Origin: Verrucomicrobiota bacterium
Lineage (GTDB): Bacteria; Verrucomicrobiota; Verrucomicrobiia; Opitutales; Seribacteraceae
Assembly: GCA_028343845.1 (NCBI GenBank)
Contig: JAOLZO010000002.1
Span: 1 to 64,000, forward strand
Length of the DNA stretch: 64,000 nucleotides
Direction: 5' to 3'
The notes beneath the pieces are model-generated. The model was given only the letters and a program-made list of their open reading frames with translations. It was not told the DNA's origin and did no database searches. Each line of letters begins with the position of its first letter. The first letter of the stretch is position 1. Positions 1 to 9,847 of this stretch are shown piece after piece. A program made the position numbers and the translations under genes.

Positions 1-93
1 CCACAAAAGCTTTTTTGGCGCGTCATATGCGTTGAGTTTTACCGTGTTTTACTGTATCTTGAATTTGTTCTTCAAAATGAAACGATAATTTGT

Positions 94-582
94 ATGAAGT
101 GTCACCACTGCGATAACCAAGCCACTGTCCATCTGACCCAAATATTGAATGGTCAAATGCACAAAATGGATTTGTGCGAAAGTTGCGCTCAATCCAAGGG
201 CGTGACCAACCCGGAGAATCTTTCTATCGGAAGCTTGATGGAAAAGGAAGAATTGGTAGGGGACTCAATTGCCGGTTCAATGGTTTGCGAAAGTTGCGGG
301 ACTACGAATCAAGATTTTAAAAAAGGTGGCCGGTTGGGCTGTGAGGCATGCTACCATGTCTTCAGGCCTGTATTGGACCCGCTTTTGGACGGTATGCATG
401 CGGGAAGCAAGCATTTGGGGAAAATTCCTTCGGGATCGGAATCCAGGGTGCGTTTTGAGCAAACCATCGATGAATTGCGAAAGGAATTAAAAGACGCGGT
501 GGAAAAGGAAGACTATGAAAAAGCCGCCGAATTGCGTGACCAGTTGAATGACTTGGAAAACGAGGCAAAGGCTCTGGCTTAA
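94..582 (+). CDS. mcsA: McsA, zinc-binding activator of protein arginine kinase
   Basis: Protein of 162 aa. It begins with a CxxC pair (KCHHC) followed by CESC, then a second zinc site (CESC and CEAC around residues 65-87). It ends with a UVR motif (EKEDYEKAAELRDQLNDLE, about residues 137-156). This is the architecture of McsA, which binds zinc and activates the arginine kinase McsB. The mcsB start lies 2 bp after its stop, and clpC follows, so the three form the classical stress-proteolysis operon. The ATG at 94 gives the zinc motif immediately at the N-terminus, as in homologues. No CtsR gene is visible, but only 93 bp precede this gene. Identification is firm; regulation by CtsR cannot be judged. 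Confidence 0.93.
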   Translation: MKCHHCDNQATVHLTQILNGQMHKMDLCESCAQSKGVTNPENLSIGSLMEKEELVGDSIAGSMVCESCGTTNQDFKKGGRLGCEACYHVFRPVLDPLLDGMHAGSKHLGKIPSGSESRVRFEQTIDELRKELKDAVEKEDYEKAAELRDQLNDLENEAKALA

Positions 583-584
583 TC

Positions 585-1661
585 ATGTTCCACGATCTTT
601 TCAGTAGTCAGTCCAAGGCCAGGAGAAAACCTAAGTCCATACCCGTTACCTTAAGCACGAGGATTCGATTGGCTCGGAATTTGCGTGAATACCCCTTTCC
701 TGGCCGTGCCGAAACGTCCCAGAAGAGGGCCGTTTTGACCAAGTGCATGGATGCGTTGAGTGACGTCAAGGGCTTGAATCAGTCTCTTTCGGTGGAAGTC
801 GATGATCTTAGCGAGCTTGATCGTCAAATTCTTGTCGAAAAGCATTTGATCAGTCCGGAGCTTTCCCAGGTTGAGGAGGGCTCGGGCATCGTACTTTCAG
901 AGGATCGAAATTGTTGCATCATGATCAACGAGGAGGATCATTTGCGAATTCAAGTCTTGCGGCCCGGTTTGGATTTCGGAAGCGTTTGGAAAGTCGCCGA
1001 TGCCTTGGATACGGGTATCGAATCGGCCATCAGCTATGCCTATGACGGTGAACTAGGATTTCTGACTGCCTGTCCGACTAACCTTGGAACAGGGATGAGG
1101 GCTTCGGCGATGATGCATCTCCCTGGTTTGGTCATGTCCAAGAACATGGACAAGGTTATCAATGCGGTGAATCAATTGGGAATAGCCGTACGCGGCTTGT
1201 TCGGCGAGGGTTCGGATACCAATGGCAGCATTTTCCAGATTTCCAATCAGCAAACTCTGGGGGAATCGGAAACTGCCATCATCGACCGCTTGAACAGCAC
1301 GCTTCATAATATCGTTCGCCAAGAGAATTTTGCCCGGGAAAAACTATTGCAAGACGATGGCGGTCGCTTGATAGACAAAATGAGTCGCGCCGTGGGGAAT
1401 TTGAAGACCTGCTACCTCATTCAAAGTTCAGATGCGATGGATTATCTATCTCTTATTCGCTTGGCGAGTGATTTTGGAATGTTGCCGGAAAAGTATCGTA
1501 CCCTCGCAGATCGAATGTTTATCGAAGTGCAACCCGGTCACGTCCAACTTTCTGCTGGCAAGCCAGTCGAACCGGGTTCCCGCGATACCTTGAGAGCGGA
1601 ATTGTTGAGAAAGGAATTCCAGCGGACTCCTCAACTGGATCCTTCTGCTTCGGTTAGTTGA
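585..1661 (+). CDS. mcsB: McsB, protein arginine kinase
   Basis: Protein of 358 aa, the usual length for McsB. It shows the phosphagen-kinase signatures: STRIRLARN near the N-terminus, the MINEEDHLRIQ loop carrying the catalytic Glu, the TACPTNLGTG segment, and RGLFGEGSDTNG near residue 205. McsB phosphorylates arginine residues in proteins and so marks them for ClpCP degradation. It starts 2 bp after mcsA and lies 32 bp ahead of clpC, which supports co-transcription and joint function. Creatine kinase-like alternatives are excluded by the missing N-terminal phosphagen domain and by the neighbours. Confidence 0.95.
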   Translation: MFHDLFSSQSKARRKPKSIPVTLSTRIRLARNLREYPFPGRAETSQKRAVLTKCMDALSDVKGLNQSLSVEVDDLSELDRQILVEKHLISPELSQVEEGSGIVLSEDRNCCIMINEEDHLRIQVLRPGLDFGSVWKVADALDTGIESAISYAYDGELGFLTACPTNLGTGMRASAMMHLPGLVMSKNMDKVINAVNQLGIAVRGLFGEGSDTNGSIFQISNQQTLGESETAIIDRLNSTLHNIVRQENFAREKLLQDDGGRLIDKMSRAVGNLKTCYLIQSSDAMDYLSLIRLASDFGMLPEKYRTLADRMFIEVQPGHVQLSAGKPVEPGSRDTLRAELLRKEFQRTPQLDPSASVS

Positions 1662-1693
1662 CTTTGAGGCGTTTACAGGCTATATAAGATCCT

Positions 1694-4234
1694 ATGTCTG
1701 AACCAATGAGTAATTTTACGCCTCGCGCGCAACAAGTTCTTGCTCTTGCTAGAAAGGAAGCCGATCGTTTCCATCATAACTATGTGGGGACTGAGCATTT
1801 GTTGCTTGGGTTAATAAACTTGGGTCAAGGGGTGGCTGTGAACGTTTTGCAGAAAATGGGTCTTGATTTGGATACGGTTCGGCAAGCCGTTGACGAACAG
1901 GTTGGCTTGGGTCCCGAAGCAAAGCCTTCTGGAAACGTACCTTATACCCCTCGTGTAAAGAAAGTTTTGGCTTTGGCAGGAAAAGAAGCTAAGTCACTGA
2001 ACCACAGTTATGTTGGGACGGAGCACATCCTTCTTGGACTGCTTCGGGAAGGCGAGGGAGTTGCGGCCAGGGTGCTCAAGTCTTTGGACGTTGACGTTGA
2101 TAGGTGCAGAAAAGAAATCCTTTCGGAATTGGATCCGAACTTTTCTTCGACTGAGGAAACCGAGGCTTCTGTTGCCGGCGGTTCAGGGATAGAGGAGAAG
2201 GGCAAGGACTTGAAAACCCCTGCCCTGAAGGCTTTCGGACGAGATCTTACTGAGATTGCGAAGAAAGGTGAAATGGATCCCGTGGTGGGAAGGGAACAGG
2301 AAATTCGCCGAGTGACCCAGATCCTTTGCAGGAGAACCAAGAATAACCCCGTTCTCATCGGTGAAGCCGGAGTCGGGAAAACTGCCATCGTCGAAGGCTT
2401 GGCTCAGCAGATTGTCGCGGGTTTGGTGCCGGAAAACCTCCTTGATAAGAAAGTGGTCACCCTTGATCTTGCCCTCATGGTTGCGGGAACCAAGTACCGA
2501 GGGCAGTTCGAGGAACGGATCAAGGCCGTCATGGACGAATTGAAGAAATCGAAGAACGTTATTATTTTCATAGACGAACTTCACACGATCGTGGGGGCGG
2601 GTGCAGCGGAAGGGGCGATGGATGCCTCGAACATTTTCAAGCCAGCTCTTAGTCGCGGAGAACTCCAGTGCATAGGTGCAACTACTCTGTCGGAATATAG
2701 AAAGCATATTGAAAAAGATTCCGCTTTGGCTCGCAGGTTTCAATCCGTTAAGGTGGATGCTCCTTCCGTTGATGATACAATCCTGATTCTCAAAGGAATC
2801 CGGCCAAAGTATGAGGAGCATCACAACGTCAATTTCACCGACAAGTCATTGGTCGCCGCGGCAAAGTTGACAGACCGCTACGTAACCGGTCGCTACCTTC
2901 CCGATAAAGCGATAGACGCCATTGACGAAGCAGGTGCCCGAGCTCGGATGGACTCCCTTAAAAGGCCTCCGGAAATAGAAGAGCTTTCTGAGGAAATCAA
3001 GGAAGTTTGCTCTCTTAAGGAAACGGCAATCTCAGACCAGAAGTTCGAGGAAGCTGCCGAAGCGAGGGACAAGGAGAAAAAATTACGGGCGAAGCGCGAA
3101 CGAGTTCTTGAAAGCTGGAAAAAAAGCCGTGAAGAGAAACGATCCTCGGTGAATGAAGATGATATGTTGCAAGTGGTTGCTGATTGGACGGGTATTCCGC
3201 TTAATAGAATGGAAGCCAAGGAATCCAAGAAACTGCTTCAACTGGAAGAGGACTTGCGCAAGCACATTGTCGGGCAAGATTTTGCAACTGAGGTAGTGGC
3301 CAAGGCCTTGCGAAGGTCACGGGCTGACCTGAAGGATCCCAAACGACCGATTGGATCGTTTATGTTCCTTGGTCCCACAGGTGTGGGAAAAACTCATCTT
3401 GCCAAGATTTTAGCTGAACGAATTTTCGGAGACCAAGATTCTCTTGTCCAAATAGACATGTCGGAATACATGGAAAAACATGCCGTTTCGCGCATGATCG
3501 GGTCACCTCCTGGGTATGTGGGGTATGAGGAAGGCGGTCAGTTGACCGAAGCAATCCGTCGTAAACCTTACGCCGTGATCCTTTTCGATGAGATTGAAAA
3601 GGCGCATCCCGACGTAGCTCAAATTCTCCTTCAAATCCTGGAAGATGGTCGGCTTACTGACAGTTTGGGCAGAAAGGTCGATTTCAGGAACACGATTTTG
3701 ATTATGACCTCAAACGTTGGGGCTCACATCTTGCAGCGCAGCACTTCGATGGGTTTTTCCGTTGGGGATGACGAACAGGATTTCGAGAATACGAAGAGCA
3801 AGATTATGGATGAAGCCAAAAAGGCATTCAAACCTGAGTTTCTCAATCGGTTGACTGAAATCGTTATCTTCCGATCGCTCGCCCGGGAAAGCATGCGTTC
3901 GATCGTCGATCTCGAATTGACCAAATTGTCGGACCGTTTGCGTGACAAGAAGCTGAAGATCGAGGTGTCTGAAGAGGTTAAGGAATTTCTTATCGAGAAG
4001 GGGTATGACAAGAAGCTGGGCGCTCGACCCTTGCGTAGGGCGGTGGAAAAATACCTCGAAGATAATTTGGCAGAAGCCCTTCTGTCTGGCAATCTTCGCA
4101 AATCCAAGCTTATCAAGATCGTTTTGTCGGGAGATGAAGACGATGAAATCCGATTTGTTCAAGACGCCGGGAAGGATAAAGTTTCCGTTCCTCCAACCTC
4201 CGACGAGGATGAGGAAAAGTCTGACTCCGAATAG
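1694..4234 (+). CDS. clpC: ClpC, AAA+ unfoldase of the Clp protease
   Basis: Protein of 846 aa. Two N-terminal Clp repeats start at [16 protein letters not shown] and [16 protein letters not shown]. The first AAA+ module has Walker A GEAGVGKT near residue 223 and IIFIDELH near 290. A UVR-containing middle domain follows at about 425-490. The second AAA+ module has GPTGVGKT near residue 560 and [12 protein letters not shown]. The middle domain marks it as ClpC rather than ClpA or ClpB. It unfolds substrates for ClpP, including arginine-phosphorylated proteins tagged by McsB, its operon neighbour. The C-terminal tail is unusually acidic ([10 protein letters not shown]). A second in-frame ATG lies 12 bp downstream, and the exact start is uncertain because no clear ribosome-binding site is seen. 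Confidence 0.96.
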   Translation: MSEPMSNFTPRAQQVLALARKEADRFHHNYVGTEHLLLGLINLGQGVAVNVLQKMGLDLDTVRQAVDEQVGLGPEAKPSGNVPYTPRVKKVLALAGKEAKSLNHSYVGTEHILLGLLREGEGVAARVLKSLDVDVDRCRKEILSELDPNFSSTEETEASVAGGSGIEEKGKDLKTPALKAFGRDLTEIAKKGEMDPVVGREQEIRRVTQILCRRTKNNPVLIGEAGVGKTAIVEGLAQQIVAGLVPENLLDKKVVTLDLALMVAGTKYRGQFEERIKAVMDELKKSKNVIIFIDELHTIVGAGAAEGAMDASNIFKPALSRGELQCIGATTLSEYRKHIEKDSALARRFQSVKVDAPSVDDTILILKGIRPKYEEHHNVNFTDKSLVAAAKLTDRYVTGRYLPDKAIDAIDEAGARARMDSLKRPPEIEELSEEIKEVCSLKETAISDQKFEEAAEARDKEKKLRAKRERVLESWKKSREEKRSSVNEDDMLQVVADWTGIPLNRMEAKESKKLLQLEEDLRKHIVGQDFATEVVAKALRRSRADLKDPKRPIGSFMFLGPTGVGKTHLAKILAERIFGDQDSLVQIDMSEYMEKHAVSRMIGSPPGYVGYEEGGQLTEAIRRKPYAVILFDEIEKAHPDVAQILLQILEDGRLTDSLGRKVDFRNTILIMTSNVGAHILQRSTSMGFSVGDDEQDFENTKSKIMDEAKKAFKPEFLNRLTEIVIFRSLARESMRSIVDLELTKLSDRLRDKKLKIEVSEEVKEFLIEKGYDKKLGARPLRRAVEKYLEDNLAEALLSGNLRKSKLIKIVLSGDEDDEIRFVQDAGKDKVSVPPTSDEDEEKSDSE

Positions 4235-4295
4235 CCTCAGGCTTGGTCGGTTTCAGTCGTAACCCCTGCTTGTTTCTCAAGCCAAAAAACATACT

Positions 4296-4712
4296 ATGCA
4301 AAGAACTCTAATTCTTCTCAAGCCAGATTGTTTGGATCAAAGGTTGGTTGGTCAAGTGATCACCCGATTCGAGGAAAAAGGATACGGAATCATCGCAAGC
4401 AAGATGATTCAGTTGGATGAACGACTCCTCAACGAACATTATTCTCATGTTGCGGATCTGCCGTTTTTTCCTGAAATCGCGGCGTTCATGAGTTCACGTC
4501 CCGTCCTGGCTCTCGTTCTTGAAGGAGACGGCGTTATCCAAGGTATTCGCGACTTATTGGGCCCAACTGATTCTACGGTTGCCCCGTCCGGGACAATTCG
4601 TGGAGATTTGGGCACCGACCGCATGAAGAACGTGGTCCATGCTTCGGACAGCCCGGAAGCGGCCCTAGTTGAAATCAATCGCTTCTTTGACGCCGACCAA
4701 ATTTGCGGTTGA
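4296..4712 (+). CDS. ndk: Nucleoside diphosphate kinase
   Basis: Protein of 138 aa, matching the standard NDK length. It starts QRTLILLKPDCL, where the KPD motif is diagnostic, and carries NVVHASDS with the phospho-accepting histidine near residue 117. NDK moves the gamma-phosphate between nucleoside triphosphates and balances the NTP and dNTP pools. It is preceded by 61 bp without a recognisable terminator after clpC. Its stop codon directly abuts the stop of ispF on the other strand. Confidence 0.95.
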   Translation: MQRTLILLKPDCLDQRLVGQVITRFEEKGYGIIASKMIQLDERLLNEHYSHVADLPFFPEIAAFMSSRPVLALVLEGDGVIQGIRDLLGPTDSTVAPSGTIRGDLGTDRMKNVVHASDSPEAALVEINRFFDADQICG

Positions 4713-5210
4713 TCACTCTTCGCCTTCTTTAACGAGAAGGCAAACGGCAAAGCAGGCAATTGCTTCTTCTCTTCCGACTGGACCCATTTTTTCGTTGGTG
4801 GTTGCCTTTAGCCCGATTTCATCAGGCAAGATTTTCAAAGTTCTTGCCAGAGAATCCTTAATGGCATCTACGTAAGGGCTCATCTTGGGGCTTTGAGCCA
4901 CTATCGTGAGGTCCGCATTTCCGACCGAGAAACCTAAGCTCGAGCATTCATCGAGTGCTTTTTGCAATATCAGCATTGAGTCCATGCCTTTGTTTTCGGG
5001 GGCATCGTCAGGAAAATAGTGTCCGATGTCCGGCAGTCCGAGGGCACCGAATATCGCATCGGCAAGAGCGTGGGTCAGGCAGTCTGCGTCCGAATGACCG
5101 ATCAAACCATGATCATGTGGGATTTCCACTCCTCCGAGGATTAACTTTCGGTCTTTTGCCAGGCGGTGAAGGTCATAGCCATGACCAATTCGAAAAGGAA
5201 GCTTGCTCAT
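4713..5210 (-). CDS. ispF: IspF, 2-C-methyl-D-erythritol 2,4-cyclodiphosphate synthase
   Basis: Protein of 165 aa with the N-terminal signature RIGHGYDLHRL (metal-binding Asp and His) and LIGHSDADCLTHALADAIFGAL. IspF cyclises CDP-methylerythritol 2-phosphate, releasing CMP, in the non-mevalonate isoprenoid pathway. It overlaps the preceding ispD by 4 bp, so the two are probably translationally coupled. ispE, which acts between them in the pathway, lies about 1.5 kb away on the opposite strand. Confidence 0.95.
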   Translation of the reverse strand: MSKLPFRIGHGYDLHRLAKDRKLILGGVEIPHDHGLIGHSDADCLTHALADAIFGALGLPDIGHYFPDDAPENKGMDSMLILQKALDECSSLGFSVGNADLTIVAQSPKMSPYVDAIKDSLARTLKILPDEIGLKATTNEKMGPVGREEAIACFAVCLLVKEGEE

Positions 5211-5920
5211 CGGTTTAGTAGATACTCGACATAGGAAAGATCGCTCGTCGTCGTGATTTTTGGGTTTGGGTATTCAGGGTTCAAAAACCTTGCCTTTCGC
5301 TTGGTCAGTTCGATCGCAGAAAGTTCATCGGTTACGATTAATCCGAGTTCTTGGGCTTTGCGCAACCCTTCGTCCAACCATTCCTTCCTCGTGACTTGAG
5401 GGGTCTCCATGATCCATAGAGAGGATCGATCGAGGGACTCGGTATGCTGAGGAGCGTCGTATGGTAGCGCAGGATCGAGGATCTTCTTCACCGAGTCCTT
5501 CATCGGGCGAGCCACGGCAACGGCGCCCGTTTGAGAAACTTGATCAGCAAGTTGGTTTATGGTTTCCGGGCGGATCATGGGTCGAGCGCAATCGTGCACG
5601 TGAACGAATTGGCAGGTCTGATCACATGCGGTCAAGGCATTTGATACGGAGTCTTTCCGTTCGGGTCCACCTTTGACCATTACGGGGTCTACTTGACGAC
5701 CAACGTTTTTCGTTGCAATGGAAAATTCCTTGAGCAGTTTGTCCTTTTGGTCGTCGTCTCGAAACACAATGAGAAATGCACTGATTGACGAAGCATTCAG
5801 AAAGGATTCGACCGATAGCCTAAACGCGTTGGACGAACCGATCGGATAAAGAAGCTTCTCCTGAATCGAAGGACCCATTCGTTTTCCTGTTCCTCCGGCA
5901 AGTAGGATTGCGGTATGCAT
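5207..5920 (-). CDS. ispD: IspD, 2-C-methyl-D-erythritol 4-phosphate cytidylyltransferase
   Basis: Protein of 237 aa. The nucleotide-binding N-terminus is AILLAGGTGKRMG, and HVHDCARPMIRPE is the family hallmark. It joins CMP to methylerythritol 4-phosphate. It sits between pyrF, which touches it at position 5920, and ispF, which overlaps it by 4 bp, so pyrF-ispD-ispF reads as one minus-strand operon. Length and motifs are normal for a stand-alone IspD, and there is no IspDF fusion. Confidence 0.94.
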   Translation of the reverse strand: MHTAILLAGGTGKRMGPSIQEKLLYPIGSSNAFRLSVESFLNASSISAFLIVFRDDDQKDKLLKEFSIATKNVGRQVDPVMVKGGPERKDSVSNALTACDQTCQFVHVHDCARPMIRPETINQLADQVSQTGAVAVARPMKDSVKKILDPALPYDAPQHTESLDRSSLWIMETPQVTRKEWLDEGLRKAQELGLIVTDELSAIELTKRKARFLNPEYPNPKITTTSDLSYVEYLLNR

Positions 5921-6633
5921 CAGTCGTTCGGTGGATGGCTCAGTTCCGTTTGTATTGCTTCCAACGCTGCTAAGGGATCTTCATGGGCGAGAATCGGCCG
6001 TCCGACAACCAGATAATCCGCACCTGCGGCACGTGCGTCCGCGGGAGTCATTATTCTCTTTTGATCTCCTGCGGCAGTTCCTGTTGGTCTGATGCCAGGG
6101 GTTACGAGCTTTACGTTCTTGGGTAACACTGGTCGAAGGCGGGTCAGTTCAAGAGGCGAGCAAACGATCCCCCCGATTCCCGATTCCGTGGCAAGGTTGG
6201 CGAGCCGATCGACTTGATCTTGGGGCGATACGTTTACTCCTATGGCAGAAAGAGCTTCTTCGTCCATGGATGTAAGAACAGTCACCGCAAGTAGGAGAGT
6301 GTCGGGCATCAGTTCATTTGCAACTTCTGTGCATTTGTTTAGTGCTTGAGGGCCTGCACATGCATGCAACGTCAGCATTCCGATGGGAAGCGAAGCCAAG
6401 CTTTCCATCGCTTTGCACATAGTGTTTGGAATATCGTGAAGCTTGAGATCGAGAAAAACTTTTTTTCCGGAATCAGCAACCTCACGAACGAAATCCGGCC
6501 CGTCCCGCAAATAGGTTTGCAATCCGATTTTTACCCACTCGAGTCTGTCGCCGGTCGCCTGGAGGACAGACCGAGCCCGGTTTTTGTCTTCCACGTCCAA
6601 AGCTAGAATTACTGAAGGAATCATACCACTCAT
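5920..6633 (-). CDS. pyrF: PyrF, orotidine 5'-phosphate decarboxylase
   Basis: Protein of 237 aa. The catalytic segment is VFLDLKLHDIPNT, with the DxKxxD-type charged array, and the phosphate-binding end reads VTPGIRP and YLVVGRPI. It converts OMP to UMP, the last step of de novo pyrimidine synthesis. It is the first gene of the minus-strand group pyrF-ispD-ispF, divergent from ispE with 91 bp between the chosen starts. Placing it with ispD makes metabolic sense only loosely, through CTP supply, and may be coincidence. Confidence 0.94.
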   Translation of the reverse strand: MSGMIPSVILALDVEDKNRARSVLQATGDRLEWVKIGLQTYLRDGPDFVREVADSGKKVFLDLKLHDIPNTMCKAMESLASLPIGMLTLHACAGPQALNKCTEVANELMPDTLLLAVTVLTSMDEEALSAIGVNVSPQDQVDRLANLATESGIGGIVCSPLELTRLRPVLPKNVKLVTPGIRPTGTAAGDQKRIMTPADARAAGADYLVVGRPILAHEDPLAALEAIQTELSHPPND

Positions 6634-6724
6634 CGTCTCATCATGCTTTGCTCTTGGGTTGAGCCAATCCTAATCTTTCTCATCGCTACTCCCATTTCCA
6701 ATCGTTACATTTGAGGTGTTGCGA

Positions 6725-7618
6725 ATGAAGCTCGAAACGTCCAACCAAAGAATTACTCTTTCCGCTCCAGCCAAGGTTAATTTATTCTTGGCTATTACCG
6801 GCAAGCGTTCTGACGGATTTCACGAATTGGTTTCCCTCATGGCCAAGGTTGATCTTTGTGATCTGATTACCTTGGAAAAAACAGACAGGGAGGGTGAAAT
6901 CTCATGCGATTGCATGGGGAACGTCCAATTAAGCGGGGAAGGGAACCTTGCGTGGAAGGCTGTCGATCTATGGCGAGAGGTTACCGGAGAGCAATACGGC
7001 GTTCGTGTCACCATTCAAAAGAATATCCCGCTGATGGCTGGATTGGGGGGAGGCAGCTCCGATGCGGTTGCAACCCTTAAGGCTCTAAATAGTTTTCGAG
7101 AAAGCCCGTTAGGTCAGGAAGAGTTAATTGAGATTGCCGCTCGCTTGGGTTCGGATTGCCCTAGTTTTTTAATTGAAGGCGCATGCGTTGCCACTGGAAG
7201 GGGGGAGGTCGTGAGGCCCGTGTCTCAAGAGGCTAGTTCGAGGTTGAACGGGAAAAAAGTATTCTTGTTCAAGCCTCCATTGGGTTTTTCCACCGCAGAA
7301 ATTTATAAATCAGTGAAGGGTTTTTCATCAAAGGAGGAAGCTGCTGGAAGAATTCACTCCTGGGAAAAAGAGGGAATGACTTTGGCAGATTGCATTGAAA
7401 ATGACTTGGAAAACCCTGTCTTCGAAAAATATCTTTTTATGAACCCGCTCTTCGAAGGCTTAAAAGCGCAGTTTGGACTAAGCCCAGCCTTATCCGGCAG
7501 CGGGTCTTGTTGCTTTGCTATTCTTCCTGATGATTGCGCTGTCGAGCCACTGACTCGTTGCATCAAGGAGTCTTGGGGCGAGGAAACTTTTGTTGCCGAG
7601 CAAAGAATCTGCTCTTGA
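6725..7618 (+). CDS. ispE: IspE, 4-diphosphocytidyl-2-C-methyl-D-erythritol kinase
   Basis: Protein of 297 aa from the chosen ATG. GHMP-kinase motifs are clear: SAPAKVNLFLAI at the N-terminus, PLMAGLGGGSSDAVA (ATP loop) and a C-terminal LSGSGSCCFA. IspE phosphorylates the 2-hydroxyl of CDP-methylerythritol. An in-frame GTG occurs 9 bp upstream, but GAGG at 6713-6716 is better spaced for the ATG at 6725. It is transcribed divergently from the pyrF-ispD-ispF group, so the MEP genes ispD, ispE and ispF are clustered but lie in two transcription units. Confidence 0.93.
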   Translation: MKLETSNQRITLSAPAKVNLFLAITGKRSDGFHELVSLMAKVDLCDLITLEKTDREGEISCDCMGNVQLSGEGNLAWKAVDLWREVTGEQYGVRVTIQKNIPLMAGLGGGSSDAVATLKALNSFRESPLGQEELIEIAARLGSDCPSFLIEGACVATGRGEVVRPVSQEASSRLNGKKVFLFKPPLGFSTAEIYKSVKGFSSKEEAAGRIHSWEKEGMTLADCIENDLENPVFEKYLFMNPLFEGLKAQFGLSPALSGSGSCCFAILPDDCAVEPLTRCIKESWGEETFVAEQRICS

Positions 7619-7661
7619 TTCCAAGCCTTCCTTTTTGGTTCCCCAAAATGAAGAAATAGGC

Positions 7662-7667
7662 TATAAT
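7662..7667 (+). promoter_or_regulatory. Possible -10 element upstream of ptsI
   Basis: TATAAT lies 38 bp upstream of the ptsI start. The best upstream partner is a weak TTGGTT with a long spacer (21 bp), so only the -10 element is suggested. Confidence 0.3.
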
Positions 7668-7704
7668 GAGGGGTTTTTGATTTTTCCGGACTCTTTAAAT
7701 CATA

Positions 7705-9465
7705 ATGTCTTCACCTCCTAAAGAAACTCTGTTGTACGGGATTGCTGCATCCCCAGGGGTTTCGCATGGACAGGTTTTCCGATTCCTTCACGAGGAAGTC
7801 GAGGTGCCCAGTTACGACGTTCAGGAGGATGACCAAGACGCAGAAATCGCTCGGTTCGAAGATGCTCTTTCCCTGACAAAAAATCAGATTGAAAAAATCA
7901 AGGACGACGTTGCTCAAAATCTTGGTGAAAAGGAAGCGGCGATCTTTGACGCGCATCTAATGGTTTTGGAAGACAAAGCCGTTATCGATGACGTGGTTTC
8001 CGAAGTTCGCAAGTCGGGCGACAACGTAGAGCAATGCCTGCATCGGGTTACTCAGCGCTACGTTGAGTATTTCAGCCAATTGGAAGACGAATATTTACGC
8101 GAACGATCGGCCGATCTCAAAGATATATCCAGAAGGCTTCTGTGCAATCTTCTCGGCGCAACTGCTGCGGGTACGGCTTTTTTGGGTGAGCCGAGAATTC
8201 TCGTATCCGAAGACTTGAGTCCTTCTGATACGGCATCACTTGACAGAACTAAAATATTGGGCATCGCAACCGATACGGGGGGCCGGACCAGTCATGCCGT
8301 TATCATGGCAAGGTCAAGCGGAGTTCCTGCAGTTGTAGGCCTGAGGAGGTTAACCGAGCAACTTTCGGATGGAGACACTCTTCTGATTGATGGATTCGAG
8401 GGCATAGCGATCATCAATCCTTCCGAAACCACTCTTTTTCGCTATGGCAAGGTCAATTTGCGCAGAAAGCGAATCAAAGACTTGCTTGATGACGAGGGCT
8501 CTTTTCCCTCAGTAACTGAGGATGGGGAAAAGGTCACGTTTTTCGCTAATGCTGATACTGCTGAGGAGATCAGTAAAGCAAGGGATCATGGTTGCGAGGG
8601 AATCGGTTTGTTCCGTTCGGAATCAATTTTCTTGAGAAAGAACGAGATTCCTTCGGAAAACGATCAATATGAAGAGTATAGGGAAGCAGTCGTTGCGGCG
8701 AACTCTCTTCCGGTAACGATCCGGACGCTTGATCTGGGAGGAGATAAGATTTTGGATTCCATTGGACGCGAGAAAGAGGAAAATCCATTTATGGGGTTCC
8801 GCGCCATTCGGTATTGCCTTCGAAACCCAGATGTTTTCCTTAATCAGTTAAGGGCGATATTGAGAGCAAGCGCCCACGGGACCGTCAAGATAATGTTTCC
8901 TATGGTTAGTGGGATTGGGGAACTTGTCCGGGCTAAGGAATTTCTTTCCACGGCAAAAAGGCAATTGAGGGAGATGGACGTTCCTTTTGATGAGGACATT
9001 CAAGTGGGTTGTATGATTGAAACCCCTTCAGCCGTCGTGATCAGTGATATGCTTGCTTCCGAAGTCGATTTTTTCAGCGTCGGTACAAATGATCTCGTTC
9101 AATACTTGTTGGCCGTTGATCGGATCAACAATGAGATCGCGTACCTGTACGAGCCTCATCATCCTGCAGTGATTCGTTCTTTGGCCCATGTATTTCAAGT
9201 CGCGCAGGATAAGAACGTGGAGGTTTCCGTATGTGGTGAAATCGCCGGTGACCCTCACTTTCTCCCCCTGCTCCTCGCCCTTGGAGTGAGATGCCTGAGC
9301 ACGGTGTCCCCGATGATACCAGAGTTGAAGTTTTTTGCCCGGCGTTTTTCGATGGCAGATGCCCGTGGGCTTTGGGAAGGCATTGAGCAAATGAAAAGAC
9401 CGTCTGAAATCAATCAAACCCTGAAAAATTTCTACGACGAAAGAGTTTCCGAGCTTATCACTTGA
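7705..9465 (+). CDS. ptsI: Enzyme I of the phosphotransferase system
   Basis: Protein of 586 aa. The phospho-accepting histidine motif is GGRTSHAVIMARSSG. The C-terminal TIM-barrel has GFRAIRYCL, CMIETPSAV and the VCGEIAGDP signature with its catalytic Cys. Enzyme I transfers phosphate from phosphoenolpyruvate to HPr. The HPr gene follows tail to tail only 36 bp away on the opposite strand, instead of the usual ptsHI operon. No enzyme II is visible in the window, so either transport or a purely regulatory PTS is possible. Confidence 0.94.
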   Translation: MSSPPKETLLYGIAASPGVSHGQVFRFLHEEVEVPSYDVQEDDQDAEIARFEDALSLTKNQIEKIKDDVAQNLGEKEAAIFDAHLMVLEDKAVIDDVVSEVRKSGDNVEQCLHRVTQRYVEYFSQLEDEYLRERSADLKDISRRLLCNLLGATAAGTAFLGEPRILVSEDLSPSDTASLDRTKILGIATDTGGRTSHAVIMARSSGVPAVVGLRRLTEQLSDGDTLLIDGFEGIAIINPSETTLFRYGKVNLRRKRIKDLLDDEGSFPSVTEDGEKVTFFANADTAEEISKARDHGCEGIGLFRSESIFLRKNEIPSENDQYEEYREAVVAANSLPVTIRTLDLGGDKILDSIGREKEENPFMGFRAIRYCLRNPDVFLNQLRAILRASAHGTVKIMFPMVSGIGELVRAKEFLSTAKRQLREMDVPFDEDIQVGCMIETPSAVVISDMLASEVDFFSVGTNDLVQYLLAVDRINNEIAYLYEPHHPAVIRSLAHVFQVAQDKNVEVSVCGEIAGDPHFLPLLLALGVRCLSTVSPMIPELKFFARRFSMADARGLWEGIEQMKRPSEINQTLKNFYDERVSELIT

Positions 9466-9500
9466 AGGTGGTTCCCATCCTTGCGGGGCCAACTTTTTAG

Positions 9501-9800
9501 CTATTCGTCTTGAAACTTAGAGGCGAACAACTGGGTCATTTCTTTCTTTAAGTTTTCAATTTCGGCTCCGGAAACTTCGAACTTCAATTCCGTGCCTTTT
9601 GCCGCAGCAAGCATCATGATGCCCATAATGCTTTTTGCATTAACGCGTTCCGCTTCTTTCGTGACCCATACCTCTCCCTCATGCCGAGATGCTATGCGTA
9701 CGATCATGGCAGCAGGACGAGCATGAACCCCCATTTTGTTCGAAACTTCCAAGGTGAAGCTTGCCGAACTCTGTTTTTGCATATCTCCCGAATCGCTCAT
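9501..9800 (-). CDS. ptsH: HPr-family phosphocarrier protein
   Basis: Protein of 99 aa from the ATG at 9800, which has AAGG just upstream. The reading frame extends 81 bp further, but that extension is unlike HPr. It carries the active-site histidine (MGVHARPAAM) and the regulatory serine (NAKSIMGIMML), the latter typical of HPr proteins open to HPr kinase. It accepts phosphate from enzyme I. A charged Ser/Gln-rich N-terminal extension of about 15 aa precedes the fold. It lies 47 bp after pgpA on the same strand and converges with ptsI. Confidence 0.9.
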   Translation of the reverse strand: MSDSGDMQKQSSASFTLEVSNKMGVHARPAAMIVRIASRHEGEVWVTKEAERVNAKSIMGIMMLAAAKGTELKFEVSGAEIENLKKEMTQLFASKFQDE

Positions 9801-9847
9801 CCTTAAATGATAAGAGTGAGGAATTGGTGAAAAGACAAAGAAAAAGT

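Noticed and set aside
59-89. Leaderless-start promoter for mcsA
   Set aside because: It needs a start site on the ATG itself; there is no support beyond the weak elements.
1-93. Promoter or CtsR operator before mcsA
   Set aside because: TTGAAT and GATAAT are present but 19 bp apart and too close to the start codon, and no CtsR heptad repeat is seen.
2183-2824. Minus-strand frame of 213 codons
   Set aside because: It is antisense to the first AAA+ domain of clpC and shows no domain.
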